A stretch of 64,000 nt of DNA from Casuarius casuarius. Taxonomy: Eukaryota > Chordata > Aves > Casuariiformes > Casuariidae. The translations under genes were made by a program, and so were the position numbers. Shown one piece after another: positions 12,701 through 25,053 of this stretch. The stretch covers positions 3,758,238 through 3,822,237 of the forward strand of contig PTFA01000085.1 in the NCBI GenBank assembly GCA_003342895.1, given 5' to 3'. Each line of letters opens with the position of its first letter. The stretch's first letter is position 1. Under the pieces are notes generated by a model that saw only the letters and a program-made list of their open reading frames with translations, was not told the origin of the DNA and searched no databases.

Positions 12701-15700
12701 CTGCAAGACAAGACTGAATTTGTGGTGNGCATACAAGAGCTGCAAAGCAAATGAAGTTTGATGTATCTGACAATACCAGAACACTTAACTGCATTTTACA
12801 GTTTTGCAGTCAGCCTGCCTGATGTCCTCCATTACAACTAAGCAAAAAGTGATCTTGGGGTCAGAAAAGAAAATTCTGAAAAGGAAACTGCCTTATAAAT
12901 AAGAAAAAAATATTACTGAATCTTTAACTTGGAGTTTAAAGGCAGTATCTTCCATACCCCAAATCTCCCACACTCTAGGTGCTCTCCTCCATCTTAAAGT
13001 GAACAGTTCTGATATGAAAAATTATCCAAATTATTCCTGTCGTTGAACGACACAGAAATTAACTCCAGAGATTACCCTCAGATCACATGCTAATGTTAAA
13101 TATTCAGACATCAGAAAAATATGTACTAATCAGCAGATTTGACTGCAGACTTCAGATNCGCAGTGTAGCTCTTCCAGCTCACACACAGAAACATTCAACT
13201 AGCAAAACTCACTGCTACCCTGAACAGACCACAGCACGTGATCCGAGCCGTGTTTTGACAGCAAGTTACCCAAGAAAGATAACAGTACAACAGAGTTGCA
13301 AACAGCAAATATAACGATGCCAGGATATGCCTTGAGAAACACCTTCTGATATAAAAACATAAATCTTTACCATATAAACTAAAGATTTAACCCTCTTCCA
13401 ACACAAGCAGTAGCAGCCTAACAGCTGGGGCCAATACCCGCACTGCATTAGGGCAACCAAACAAATATTTAGTGCAATTCGCTGTTTTCCAAACGCTGCG
13501 CAGCAAAGTGTCTATGACCACGAGAGTGTCTTGGGTCCTCTTTTCAACTCTGGAAGAATTGACTTTGGGCAACTTTTAGATCTCTGATTTGTTAAATCAG
13601 TGACTGATGGGGTTCTGCTTTACAACTAGAGATAACTTCTCTTGGGATGACGAAAAAGCCTTTTCCTCCAACTATCTATCTGTGTCACGTCTGCATGGAC
13701 AACTGAGACACTCATGAAATGTTTCCTCAACCGCCACTTTATAGGCGAACATTTTTAGATAAACCCAAGTCAGACCAAATTTCTGGACAGCGATACAGGA
13801 ACTCTCTTCACACTCGCCAGACACTGAAACGGCAGGCTGACGTGCTGTTATAAGCAGTTTTAAATCACTGTTACCTTCTACTGCACTACTCGGCAGGTAG
13901 CAAGGCACTCATCCTGAAATAGCAGCATGATTGGAGATTTAATACAACTCCCTAAAACAGTAATAACACTTCAACAAAAATCTCTCTAAGATATACATAC
14001 ACACGCAGAGAAATCTAAGCTCAAGACACAATTCTTCTTTTATTTTGTTAGTAGAAAAGAACAGATATCTCCTCTTTGAATCAAAGTTTGCAGAAGACTA
14101 TATTTTCTTCCCAGTAGCACTAAAAAGTTGATTTTGAGAAACAAACCTTTTCTTAACCTCAGGATTTCAGAACAATGTAATGTAGAATGACCATGTCTGT
14201 CCAAAACCTTCCTACCTCATGGTCAATTAAAGGTATTTCCAAGCAGAGAGCACTCTTCAACTACTGACAGAAATTCTACACCTTAATTTTCACAAATACT
14301 AAAATGGACCTGTTCAGAACTGTTTTCTATAAAAATGTAAACATACAAATACAGGTATGACATGAAATCCCAGAAGTTGGGGCATCAAGTGCTAGAACCA
14401 ACAAGCCTGCAGAGCCCTCAGCCACAACTCCTAAAGTTATTTTTTCAGTTCAAGGACATGGTTTTCCGAGGAAGGCACACTCTCTTTTCCAAGTCTCTTT
14501 TTTTTTTTGCCAGATTCCAAACTAGGCCCTTTAGACCAAATTTTGCTTTGTCCACTAGCCTCTACCTATGAGGCCAAGGAAGAAATATTCCAGAGAAAAA
14601 TGAGTAACTTGAGCAAAAGTTCCAAAAAAACCCCAACTTCTGCAATTTGTGCCAGTATTTTTTTCAGTTACAGTTTTAGACAGCACATTCCAATGATTTT
14701 GAAATATGGAAGTACTAAAGAAAATGTTTCCTGCTCAGAAGACTGCACTTTCAAGTCTCTCATGTGAACTGGGGGGGCTGAGGGTCTCACAAAGCTAGAA
14801 GACAGGAAAAACATCAAGTTTTACAGGGCTACAAACAACAACTGTTCTACTAAAACCAAAATAAAGAGAGACCAAAGTAATGCTAAGAACTAAAAGCATA
14901 AAGTTTATGTAATAAAGAGCACAAAACTCAAGAGAAATGCTCATCTGAAAAATATGCAAAAAAGCCTTTCAAAGAGACATTTATTCCAACATGTGTTAAA
15001 GTGGCAGAAGAGATTATGTTCCCTCTATTTTCACACTGTGTGCAGCTTATCTGAAAAGAAGTATTTATCACAGGTCCTAGTATACATGGTAAAACACTGT
15101 AGACCCTTTAGGGTTGCACTAAGTAGCAAAACAGCATTTAAAAATAAAATTATCTTTATTATGAGAAATCTTCACTTTTCCTTCCCATGGAAAAAATAAA
15201 GGGGGACATTTATTTCAATATATTTTTCTTTATATTAAAGGCTAAATTTCTGATATTTCAAGTACTCCTCTTGACTAATTCCAAGAATCCTGTCCCTTTT
15301 GTTCTCTGACTATTTCTCTGTTGTGGAATGACACTCGTGCACACCCAAGGACACTGAAGCGACGTGTTAACGTGATGCACAAAGCGCACTCCTTGTCAGC
15401 CTGAGCAAGGTGCCTGCTGCAGGTATGGCTGTCCACTCTCCTGGCTTTTTTAAGATCTCCGAGTATGATTCAAGGTTTAGTTACTCTCTCAAACTAATGA
15501 ACACAGTTTCTTTTTTGTGATGTGACAACTTTCCCTTCTCAACTAGATCATAAAACCACTGCCAAGCAAAAACATGTTCAGAGAGAACTGTCAGAGGCAC
15601 AGCCTGATGATGAGTGCAAACGCATTCACGAAACAACTCCCATACCGATCAGCCCTAGAAAAATACAGGAGCTGCTCAGACTTAACTGTCCACTGGAAAT

Positions 15701-18700
15701 AATTTTCAGTGCTCTTATGTCGACTGTGTGGGCAGGGCAAATATCTTACTGCCCATCTTCCAATGAATATGCATATAGCTAACATACATTTGATCTTCCC
15801 TGCAGAACCATTACACCTGGAATTGCTATGAGAGCTCACGGGAAAACAGTGATGAAGAAGAAACCTTGAACTGTAGAGCAAAATCAAAGAAGTTAAAACT
15901 AGCTGAGATTTACTGACTTAAAATACTTAGAATACAGATATTTTATAAACAGACAGGAGAAAGCCAAATAGAAATTACAAGAAATCTGCTATTGTCTCAT
16001 GTTCACAAAAAGGAAAGAAATTAAGATTTCACATGATAATCAAAACTGTTCCCATATCACTTGAAATGCAAGTTTGAATGGATAAACACCTCATTCATTA
16101 AAAGCAACAACAGAGACAAATGTGAGAAGCTGTATTCTTTTGCTCTAGAGAGACTGACTTCGATATGAGACTGCGTTGGTGAACGCTATAATGCATACAC
16201 TAAAAATATAACACTATCATGATTTTAGGAAAAGCACAGCATACATTTGCTTATCCACTGACACTTATTTTTAATTATTTCACTTGTTCAATAATTCTCT
16301 CACCTGTGACTCAGCTATTTGCATCCAGCACAATCACAGCAACTATGAATATATGCTGGCTGCTTATCTTTCAAGGTATTTTCCCACCTTTCTTTTTGCA
16401 TTTGTAATTAGATGGAAAAAGTAAACAACTCTGCTAGCCACCACAGTCTAAAAAACCGTCAGTGTTATTCATGGAATGCAATGTCACTGTTGGCTGAAAT
16501 TATAAACCTCTCTCCGTAAGTGGTGCTTGCCGCTGATGANGACATTATTCATGATGTGGATTCCGTCTGTATGTACTTCTGTCCGTATTCTACAGATTTC
16601 GTTTTGTTCGGATCNTTGCACCTTTCACGTTACCTACATACAAAGTTGACTTCTGAATGCCTTAGACTGCAACTTAATAAGCAGACAACTGCAGGTACTC
16701 CTCTCTAGAAAAAAAAATTACATAACATTTGAAAACTTAAGAAATATAATTCCCACTTATATTTAAGTGCTGCTGCTTTGCTATTTCACCTGTTCACTGT
16801 GATTTCACATACAAATTACTAGTATATGCATGTACCTTCCACCAAGTGCCCTGGCAGTTGGGTTGGAGCGTTGTATAAAATACTATTACATGGCCTTTTC
16901 CATAATCTCATCAGTAGGGGCTGAGCAAGACCCTCTGATAACCCACACTGGTTATCTTTTTCAACATGTTCCTATACAAAGCTGTTTCTCAATTTGCAAA
17001 TTTGGCTTCAAAAGCTCTGTCAGTTGCTATCTCCGTTGTTCAGGAACAGGTTTGTTGATTTACATTGATAAACAAAGATAATGTATAACATAAGCAATGA
17101 AGCCAATTTGCAAAGGACAGACTAGGGAAAAAGCCTGCAATGTTATCACCATTACACACTACAAAGAAAAATTGCAGGCTTATAAAACAAAATAGGGAGA
17201 GAAATGAGTTTTATTTTTTTAAATGCATCACTTCTTGCTATTTACAATATTATGCAGTGTACTATGACTTGCAACACTGTATTTAAAGAATGTATTTACT
17301 GAATACCATAGTGCTCCTGAGTGCTAATACCAATGAGAGGAAACTGATTCAGCTGTTCTCATCGAAAGCGACTGCACAAACAAAACAATCAAACACTTCT
17401 CACATTCCAGCAAGCAGAAAAATGGAGATAATTATACAGCACGCAGGCAGAACTCACCATGACTAAAGCTCCAGTGCAGCTGAGGAATCTCTGCCTAACC
17501 GCTCTGCAATTTCACCTTAGATCTGCAAAGCTGTCGCAAGAGGTTTTTCATGGCAACTGTTACTAACAGTATCTCTCTAGCTACTGCTAAAACCAGGTGC
17601 TTCCTATGCTAGGAGGCAATATTCCTTCTGATGTAGCAGTTCCTGAACAACTCATAAAAAAGAACCACCTTTGCAAGAGATCCTCCCCCCCAAGATAAAC
17701 GGGTTAGCTTGTAAGGAACCAGGACCTGAGCATGCCAACAGGTTCACGGAGCAAGATGACAATTACGATACAGTGGCCAGAACNAATACAGATTATAGGG
17801 TAAATGAAATGGACTTCCAGCTCTGCTTGTCCTGGCAGTTTCTCTAGAGGGACACTGCCTTCCTTGCACAAGGAATTCTNACTAGGCAGAATTCACAGGC
17901 ACCGGAGCGCTCCAAGCTTCGGCAATCTTTGTCCTAACATGCCTTCTCTGTCTGCATTTCCCAAGCAATCTTTTCAAGCCTGAGAGACTGACCTATAAAT
18001 ATGAGTCTGCCTCAACTTAAGAAGGCCTGACATAGTATTTTTGATATTTTATTGCTACAATCAAACTGACAGCTTCATTAGCTACAGAGCAGGTTTGAGA
18101 TTTTTCTTGCAAATAGTCTAACTGGTGTTGCATCCCCCTAGCCAAACACATTTTGAAAAAATACCAGTCTTCTTTGAAAACGTAATTTGTACAGATATAA
18201 AGCTCTCAAACAGTCAATATTTAAGCCTTGGATGTGTATTTAATACCAAACTCAGTGAGTAGTTCCATTAACTACAGTAGACTGCAAATTTCTGCATGAT
18301 CAAAGCATATCTAACTGATCACATTGCGAGTCGCCTTTTCCCACAGATCCTCTACATCTTTACTATGAACCATCTCCCTGCCTCTAAAAACTAAGAACGT
18401 CTACAGTTTACAGTACAAAAGTCATTAAATAAACTGTCTTCTCCAAGGATCATTCCAAACAGTAGGAGTCACATTCCTTAACCATATAGTTACAGACTTA
18501 AAGTCTGAGACTGGAGAATATTGTGCAACCTGTTTTTAAGCAAAACTACCCAATCTAGAAGAGAGAGGCAGGGGAAGATAATTAGCAAGGCTTAACACAA
18601 ATGGAAAACCAATTACACCACATGACTCTCTGGAAAACTCCTATACTAATATTTATTCTCTCAGAGCTTGTATATATTTGCATTTAACTTCAAAGTTTAT

Positions 18701-21700
18701 GAAAGCAATATTGATGTAATCCTGAGCCTTTGCACAGAGAACCAGTGATTTTAATGGGATTCCAAAGGGGCTCAGAAGTTACCCTGTAGAGCACCATTAG
18801 GGACAAATAAAAGGTGGAGAGAATGGCAAAATTTGCTTCAGGAAAAAAAAAATAAAGCTAAATACTAATAGCTATACAAGGATATTTTCAACTCAAGAGC
18901 TTTATGATTTTTAAGTGCAGGCATTACCTATGCGTGTTTCTGAATTCACCTGCCAGTTTTGCAAGGGGGGATGTAATATCTTCTCTTTTTTAAACTGTTC
19001 TTCCTTGCTCTTGCTTAAAAAAGCCCACATAAGGGAAACTGCCAGGGACAGCAGGAGCACGGCGGCACTGACACCCTGCTTGGCAGCAGGGACAAGAGCA
19101 GCAGAGTCCACCAAGGTACAGATGCAGATGTTAAGAAGGGATTTACATGAAGTCGGCATAGAAGGGCGTCTATATTTGTTCCTGCTCATAGCGCACATTT
19201 AAATGTTTTGAAAGCGTATACGAAGGTTTTTCTGACAGTAAGAGTCCCAGAGGTGGAACAACCCTTACATCTTTTCTCTTACATACCATCTTCCTCCTGC
19301 GGCGAGCTTCGTACAGAGGCCTGTATAAACACAGGCACCCATCCAAGAAAGAACATCTTAAGACTTGAGGTGCACATTTATTGAGGGGAACTGCAAAAAC
19401 TTTTAAGGTCAAACTGCAAATGTATCGCTAAATACTCTTCTACAGAACCTCCATCAAATAATATAAAACTCCAGATCTGTTTAAACACCTACAAGGTTGT
19501 GTTTATTTGACCAGTTTCAGGCTAGTCACAATATTTTCCAAAACAGAACTGACTTCATGAAGTAAGGATCTTACTCGTCAGCACCACATTGAACTGCTGT
19601 CTCAGACAAGATGTTATTAAAACAAGTATTACTAGAAGCCTATGATGTTTAGCCTGGCATGATTTTATCCATTTGTTTACTGTGATTTCAAAAACTTTGC
19701 TGAGAACGTCTTCCGAAATCAACAGTACTGCATTAGGACAGTTAAGCATTTTTCAGCATTTAACTGCACACAAGGTTTTTTAATTGAAATATTACTCTTA
19801 ATTAAAATGTGGGACAAATCCTACTAATGGAAAGATTAAAAAAAAAGTCTCTCCCATATAGTATTTTATAACTTTCTGATCTCAAAAATTAAAAATGATT
19901 TCTTTATGTTGAGCACTTCATTTTAGACGGAAATTAAACATCTCCTACTCCAAAAGCCTGCGACTAAGAAAAGAAACCTACGCAGGAAGGACCAAGAATT
20001 CTAAGGGCATTTTGAGGTACAGATAGCAAATCAGTGCTGTTAAATACTTTTACCGCTATATATTTACATGTTTTAAGCCCAAACATAAGCATTTGGTGAT
20101 CAAAGTGCAGATATCCAATAAACATCATTATACTCTTCATTACTGCTACTATAACACATAAATGTATCTCAGTCAAGGCCAGGCTCACAACAGGTACAGC
20201 AGTGAGTCGGCTAAGGGATCTAGCATGTGGGGTCAGCCACAAAAGAGTGTCAACCACAAAAACTTCTACAGCTCTATACCAGCATCACTGTGTAAACAGA
20301 TTCAATCTGCCTCACAAGTACTTACACAAAGGGAAATTAGTCAGGATGTCAGTTTTCCCCCAAATCAAAGGCCCCAAAAAATGAAAAGGCTTTTTCTTTT
20401 TTTTAAAAATCACTTACAGATTGACTACAAAATACTATCCATTAAAATGGCTCAGTTTTAAATTTGCTCTGCATTCATGCTGCACAGCTATACGTGATCA
20501 CAGGGAACGGAGAAATGGTGACCCTCTAGAGAGGTTCAAAAATTCTGTCCTTGGTGTCATCTAAACAGACAAAACCAAAAACATTTGTGGTAAAGCTGTT
20601 TTGCAACTCAGTGAGTTAACGTGGTAACTTCTGTAATAGCAGATGGAGACTCCTAAGAAAATCAGTTTAAAGAAAGTGACCTCAGAGCTACACCTATTGC
20701 CCAGTTTGCCTCTCTCCATATTTTCAAAAATCAGGCGATCTAAGACCACAGCAAACCAACTCAGTCCACTTAAAGAGATATCGAGAAAGAAATTACTTTA
20801 GTGACCCAGACCCTTATCTATCCTAGGAAAAATGAATAATGAAAACTTCTGACATGGTTGATAATTTCTGCCCATGATTTCTCAAAAACAAAGAGGAAAC
20901 AGAAAAACCTACAATACCAAACCACAACTTATTAAAACTGCAACTAAAACATCGGACAACTACTTAGAATTGTTACCAAGTAAAAACAAGTCATTTTTTC
21001 CTTGTCATCAGCCCTTCAGAAATACTAATGCTTGCATATTCTTCACAGGGCATCCTGTTCACTTGTTCTACTTCACTCCGCTTTAAAATACCAAAACTCA
21101 GCTAGCAAGTCNTATCCAGTTTATGGCCTGTACTTTTCCACTCTAAACTCAACACTGTATGGTAAAGGAAATGCTACGTTACTGTGCTGATACATATGAA
21201 ACAATGAAAGTATTTCAGCCTTAGGCCAGCGTAAAGCGCAGTGCAACGCGCGGTCCTTAAACAGCGGTCACGTGTGGGAGCACAGAGGGGAGAGCTGGTA
21301 ACACTAACAAAAACTCTACAGACAAGGCCTCTGCACCAGCAGCCTCCCCTGCCCTCTCACAGAAAGTGGGATCATGCTTTGTCAACGTTTTCTCGTAGTG
21401 GCGTACAGACTCTAGAGCCCCTGCTTTCCCTCGGCTGTAGATTGGGGCGGCAATCCTCCTCCCCCCAAATCCATGTTACTTTATATGCATATAGAGTAGA
21501 GTTTGCCCCTTGGCGCTTTCTGGCTCCCACTCACAGCCAATAAACACTCCACTTGGTTTGCAAATACCTTGGCGTTATTTCTTTGAACTTTGCTTGAACA
21601 AAAATACGGTTTACCATTTTTTCTACCATAGGTAGGTAAAAACATCTGGAGTTACGACATATTAGTAACAGAAAGATAAGAAAGCTTCATTTTCAGTTTC

Positions 21701-22198
21701 CCATGCCAGGTGTTTTCTTCCCTATCTCTTCTCACGTCAGATAACCTCATCATAACGTTCACGCTACCACCGCGTTTCACAAGCGAAGCACTATCTCCTC
21801 ATTACGTCCAGGCCATTTGCGTTTTGACGGTCTGCCCTTACCCGAATATTCGCTATGACACACCGACCACACAGGGGAGGGAGCAGCGCGGCCGGACTGC
21901 AGCGGGAGCTGCACCCGCACGGGAAGCCAGCGGACACGGACCTCCTCTCAGGTCCCTGCCCAGAAATCTCCCCAGACCGTCTGGGCTCCCTTTTCAAGGG
22001 CTGGGGAAGGGATCTGCAGCCATCCATTCAAAGAGACAGGACTATCGAGTTAACAACATTTGAAAGTCAATCTCTCAGAAAGCAATTAGAATGAAAAAAG
22101 CGATGACAAGAAAGGAGGAAAAAGCTGTAGGTCCTCTTAGGGAAAGGGAAAAAGGAAAAAAAGGGCAACTAGGGGGGATGGGAGGGTCTAACTCCAGA

Positions 22199-22223
22199 CT
22201 GGGATGAGGGCAACTCATCCCAG
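22199..22223. repeat. Perfect 10-bp stem hairpin within a purine-rich tract
   Basis: CTGGGATGAG and CTCATCCCAG are exact reverse complements separated by GGCAA. The surrounding 22085-22285 is dominated by A and G on the + strand. Confidence 0.9.
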
Positions 22224-22920
22224 GGAGGAGGGGAAGAAGGGAGGGGGAAAGCCTAACAGCAATGACACACAGGAAAAAGGAAAAGGAAAGCAGAGACACA
22301 AGAGCTTAAATTCAGGAAACAAGGTAGAGAAAAGGAAAACGTGCTACAGCTTGCTATTTTGATAGTAAGCTTTTCACATATATATTTTTTCCTAGCACAG
22401 TAGAGAAGCTTAACAGCAATTACTGACATCTGTGACCCAAAACAATAACTGATAATAGATTTCTCAAGGATCTGACTGTCTCGATTAGGTGAGAACCCAC
22501 TGAAGAGCCATTTGGCCAAACAGCATCCTCCCTTGTTTGTCTTTAAATGATCAGTTCCAATCGATCCATTTATTTGGTAAGCACATACAAAATAATGTGT
22601 ATTTTGGTAAATATATGTTTGTAAATAGGCTTTTTAAAAAGCTGAAAAGTCAGAAACACAAGTAACCGAAGATGTTGGAATGGTATTTTGAACTCTCTAT
22701 TTTACTTAAGTAACCACAAGATTTACCAAAAAAGAGGAAATGTCAATGTTTCAAAATAACTGCATATCTGTTTACTTGTTTATATCATCCAAGCCATGTG
22801 CGCATGAATGAAGCTCACTCTCGTATCAATCGCTTGTCTCCAAGCGGGTGCAGCTGGGCGAACGCGCCTGGTGCCAGCCAGGCCGGGCAGCAAAGGCTGC
22901 CGGCTCCCTGCCGCCCCGCC

Positions 22921-22956
22921 GCCGATGCCTCCTGCCCAGCCGATGCCTCCTGCCCA
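22921..22956. repeat. 18-bp tandem duplication in a CpG-rich patch
   Basis: The unit GCCGATGCCTCCTGCCCA occurs twice in perfect tandem (22921-22938, 22939-22956). It sits within a short GC-rich segment whose open frames in several registers are composition artefacts. Confidence 0.95.
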
Positions 22957-23824
22957 GCCTCGGGAATTGCGCCGGGCTGCCGCTGCCGCTCGCGTGCGGA
23001 GGCGGCATTCGAGTCACCCGGGACAAGCCAAGAAAGTCACTTCACAAGTCTATGAACGCATTATCTACGCGAGACACTCTCACAATAAGGTAAATCTATC
23101 ATGAAATGAATGCATAAGCTCAATCATGGAAAGTTACTCATGGAAAATGGGTAATTCGCTTCTTGCATACTTCTACATTTTAGAGGACAAAATGAGGTTT
23201 GCCTGAAAACACACCAGAGCAGTAGCTTTGCCAAGAAGATGCTTCATCTGGATAAGTCATAGCTACTTTACAGACAAGACTTTTTAAGCCAGTATGAAAT
23301 CAGATTAAGAGCTCTAACTAGTCAAACTGAGCAAATAAAGTATCCGCAAATATTTCCTGCTCTGCAATACGACTGGAACCGAACTGTCTAGGGGAGGCTG
23401 TAAGTCACCCAAGAGCCGCACAGAATTAAACGCGTCTGAGTTGCAACAAAGGTGGTTGTTGAGCTGGTAATTTTATACAAGTCTGTAACTATAGAACTTA
23501 ATTACTGGAATTCCATCAAGTCTTGGCTCTGAGAACAGCTGCGAGGTCTTTCCTTCCTGCCCATATATCTTGTGTAATATTTTTTTTCCCCGAGTACACA
23601 AGAATAAAGTGCTTTAGCAGACATCAGACAGCCTTTAAAGCGCCAAGAGTAAGTGGAGAAACTTCGGAGCCCTTTATGGAGTGAAGGAAAAAAAAAGAAA
23701 GAAAGTCGAGCTCTAGAAAGCGAAGCGGCACGAAGCCGCGGCGCTCACACGGCCCTTGGGAGGGACCCGCCGCGCCGGGGTTCAGAGGCGCGCCGGGCAG
23801 CGCGACCCTCCGCGCCGCCCCCCG

Positions 23825-24463
23825 NNNNNNNNNNNNNNNNNNNNNNNNNNNNNNNNNNNNNNNNNNNNNNNNNNNNNNNNNNNNNNNNNNNNNNNNNNNN
23901 NNNNNNNNNNNNNNNNNNNNNNNNNNNNNNNNNNNNNNNNNNNNNNNNNNNNNNNNNNNNNNNNNNNNNNNNNNNNNNNNNNNNNNNNNNNNNNNNNNNN
24001 NNNNNNNNNNNNNNNNNNNNNNNNNNNNNNNNNNNNNNNNNNNNNNNNNNNNNNNNNNNNNNNNNNNNNNNNNNNNNNNNNNNNNNNNNNNNNNNNNNNN
24101 NNNNNNNNNNNNNNNNNNNNNNNNNNNNNNNNNNNNNNNNNNNNNNNNNNNNNNNNNNNNNNNNNNNNNNNNNNNNNNNNNNNNNNNNNNNNNNNNNNNN
24201 NNNNNNNNNNNNNNNNNNNNNNNNNNNNNNNNNNNNNNNNNNNNNNNNNNNNNNNNNNNNNNNNNNNNNNNNNNNNNNNNNNNNNNNNNNNNNNNNNNNN
24301 NNNNNNNNNNNNNNNNNNNNNNNNNNNNNNNNNNNNNNNNNNNNNNNNNNNNNNNNNNNNNNNNNNNNNNNNNNNNNNNNNNNNNNNNNNNNNNNNNNNN
24401 NNNNNNNNNNNNNNNNNNNNNNNNNNNNNNNNNNNNNNNNNNNNNNNNNNNNNNNNNNNNNNN
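23825..24463. other. Assembly gap (639 n)
   Basis: A run of 639 unresolved bases is flanked by G/C-only sequence (CCGCCCCCCG on the left, GCCGCGGCC on the right). Loss of sequence in extreme-GC promoters is a common assembly failure in birds. Promoter or 5' exon sequence of the minus-strand gene may be missing. Confidence 0.99.
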
Positions 24464-24566
24464 GCCGCGGCCAAAGCCCGGCCCCGCCCCCGCCGGCCGC
24501 GCGCACCTCCCCCCCGCCAGGCCGCGCCCCCCCCCCTGCGCGCTCACCGGAACCCGTCGTGCGGCG

Positions 24567-24571
24567 ATTGG
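24567..24571 (-). promoter_or_regulatory. Inverted CCAAT box
   Basis: ATTGG on the + strand (CCAAT on the -) in the context GCGATTGGCTGG matches NF-Y preference. GC-box/KLF-like sequence (GGGGGCGTGG, about 24587-24596) lies close by. It may serve either direction. If the minus-strand first exon proposed here is real, the box lies inside that exon, which weakens a promoter role for that strand. Confidence 0.5.
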
Positions 24572-24682
24572 CTGGAAGGGCGGTGAGGGGGCGTGGCGCC
24601 ACTGCGGCGCGCGCCGCGCCCGCCGCCTGCGAGACGCGCCCCGGGGGGAAGCCGCGGAGGCCGGCGGCGGCGGGACGCGAAG

Positions 24683-24702
24683 ACTACAACTCCCAGCACG
24701 CC
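24683..24702 (+). promoter_or_regulatory. ZNF143/SBF (Staf) binding element
   Basis: The sequence ACTACAACTCCCAGCACGCC is an essentially perfect match to the known vertebrate ZNF143 promoter motif (ACTACAAYTCCCAGVRNGC). The motif is strongly enriched at CpG-island and bidirectional promoters and is typically located just upstream of start sites, as here. Confidence 0.85.
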
Positions 24703-24727
24703 CCGCGCCAGCCCCGCCGCCGGGCCC

Positions 24728-24735
24728 TTTAAAAA
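24728..24735 (+). promoter_or_regulatory. TATA-like stretch in the HMG20A core promoter
   Basis: TTTAAAAA is the only A/T-rich octamer in this part of the island. It sits roughly 30-40 bp upstream of the estimated transcription start. Its spacing is compatible with a weak TATA element, but it may be incidental. Confidence 0.35.
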
Positions 24736-24745
24736 CTCGCACGGC

Positions 24746-24755
24746 GCGCATGCGC
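24746..24755. promoter_or_regulatory. NRF1 binding palindrome
   Basis: GCGCATGCGC is the canonical self-complementary NRF1 site. It lies 43 bp after the ZNF143 element and near the estimated HMG20A start, a position typical for NRF1 in CpG-island promoters. Confidence 0.8.
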
Positions 24756-24769
24756 GGAACGGTAGATAG

Positions 24770-25053
24770 TGCGCTTCCGCCCGCGGGGAGAAAGTAGTCC
24801 TGGCGCGGGCTCCGGCCGCTCTCTCGCCCGCCCGCCGCGCCGGCTCGTGCCGCGAGCAGGAGGCCGCGGCTCCGGGCGGCGGCGCAGCGTCCCCTGCGGG
24901 GTTTTCCCGGGCGGGCGGTCCGCGCCGCGGCGGGGGCGGAGGGATCCGAGCGGGGCGAGGGAGCGGTGCGGCCGAGCGTGTGTGAGGGAGGCGCCGGCCG
25001 CTGCGCGGGCTGTAGGGCAGCGCGCTCCGCCGGGACCCCTCGGCCTGCGGCAG
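24770..25053 (+). other. HMG20A: HMG20A untranslated exon 1 (start approximate)
   Basis: This GC-rich first exon has no ATG between the NRF1 palindrome and its 3' end, as expected of an untranslated leader. It ends at a strong donor, CAG|GTCAGT, with GT at 25054-25055. The start is placed just downstream of the TATA-like stretch and NRF1 site and is an estimate. Long open frames cross this region on both strands, but they reflect low stop-codon density in CpG-rich DNA and are not genes. CAGE or full-length cDNA would fix the start. Confidence 0.55.

Larger units (their letters stand above)
1..24547 (-). other. PEAK1: Probable first intron of PEAK1 (no recognised coding exon)
   Basis: About 24 kb of AT-rich DNA with no open frame of a known family, consistent with the leader intron of a gene transcribed leftward from the CpG island. 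It contains one antisense CR1 remnant (6528-6830), a purine-rich tract (22085-22285), small CpG patches (12148-12345 and 22840-23015) and several exon-like segments on the minus strand, described separately. Outside these, the stretches 1-2240, 2340-5750, 6850-12140, 12710-17450 and 17530-21220 hold nothing I can identify. The name rests on synteny only. Confidence 0.45.
24548..24720 (-). other. PEAK1: Candidate PEAK1 untranslated first exon (5' limit approximate)
   Basis: On the minus strand the sequence GGTTCCG|GTGAGC provides a strong donor with G at 24547 and T at 24546. This would end a first exon transcribed leftward from the shared island. PEAK1, encoding a pseudokinase linked to the cytoskeleton, lies in this orientation next to HMG20A in mammals. 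No protein sequence supports the name here, because the PEAK1 coding exons would lie left of the window. Confidence 0.4.
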
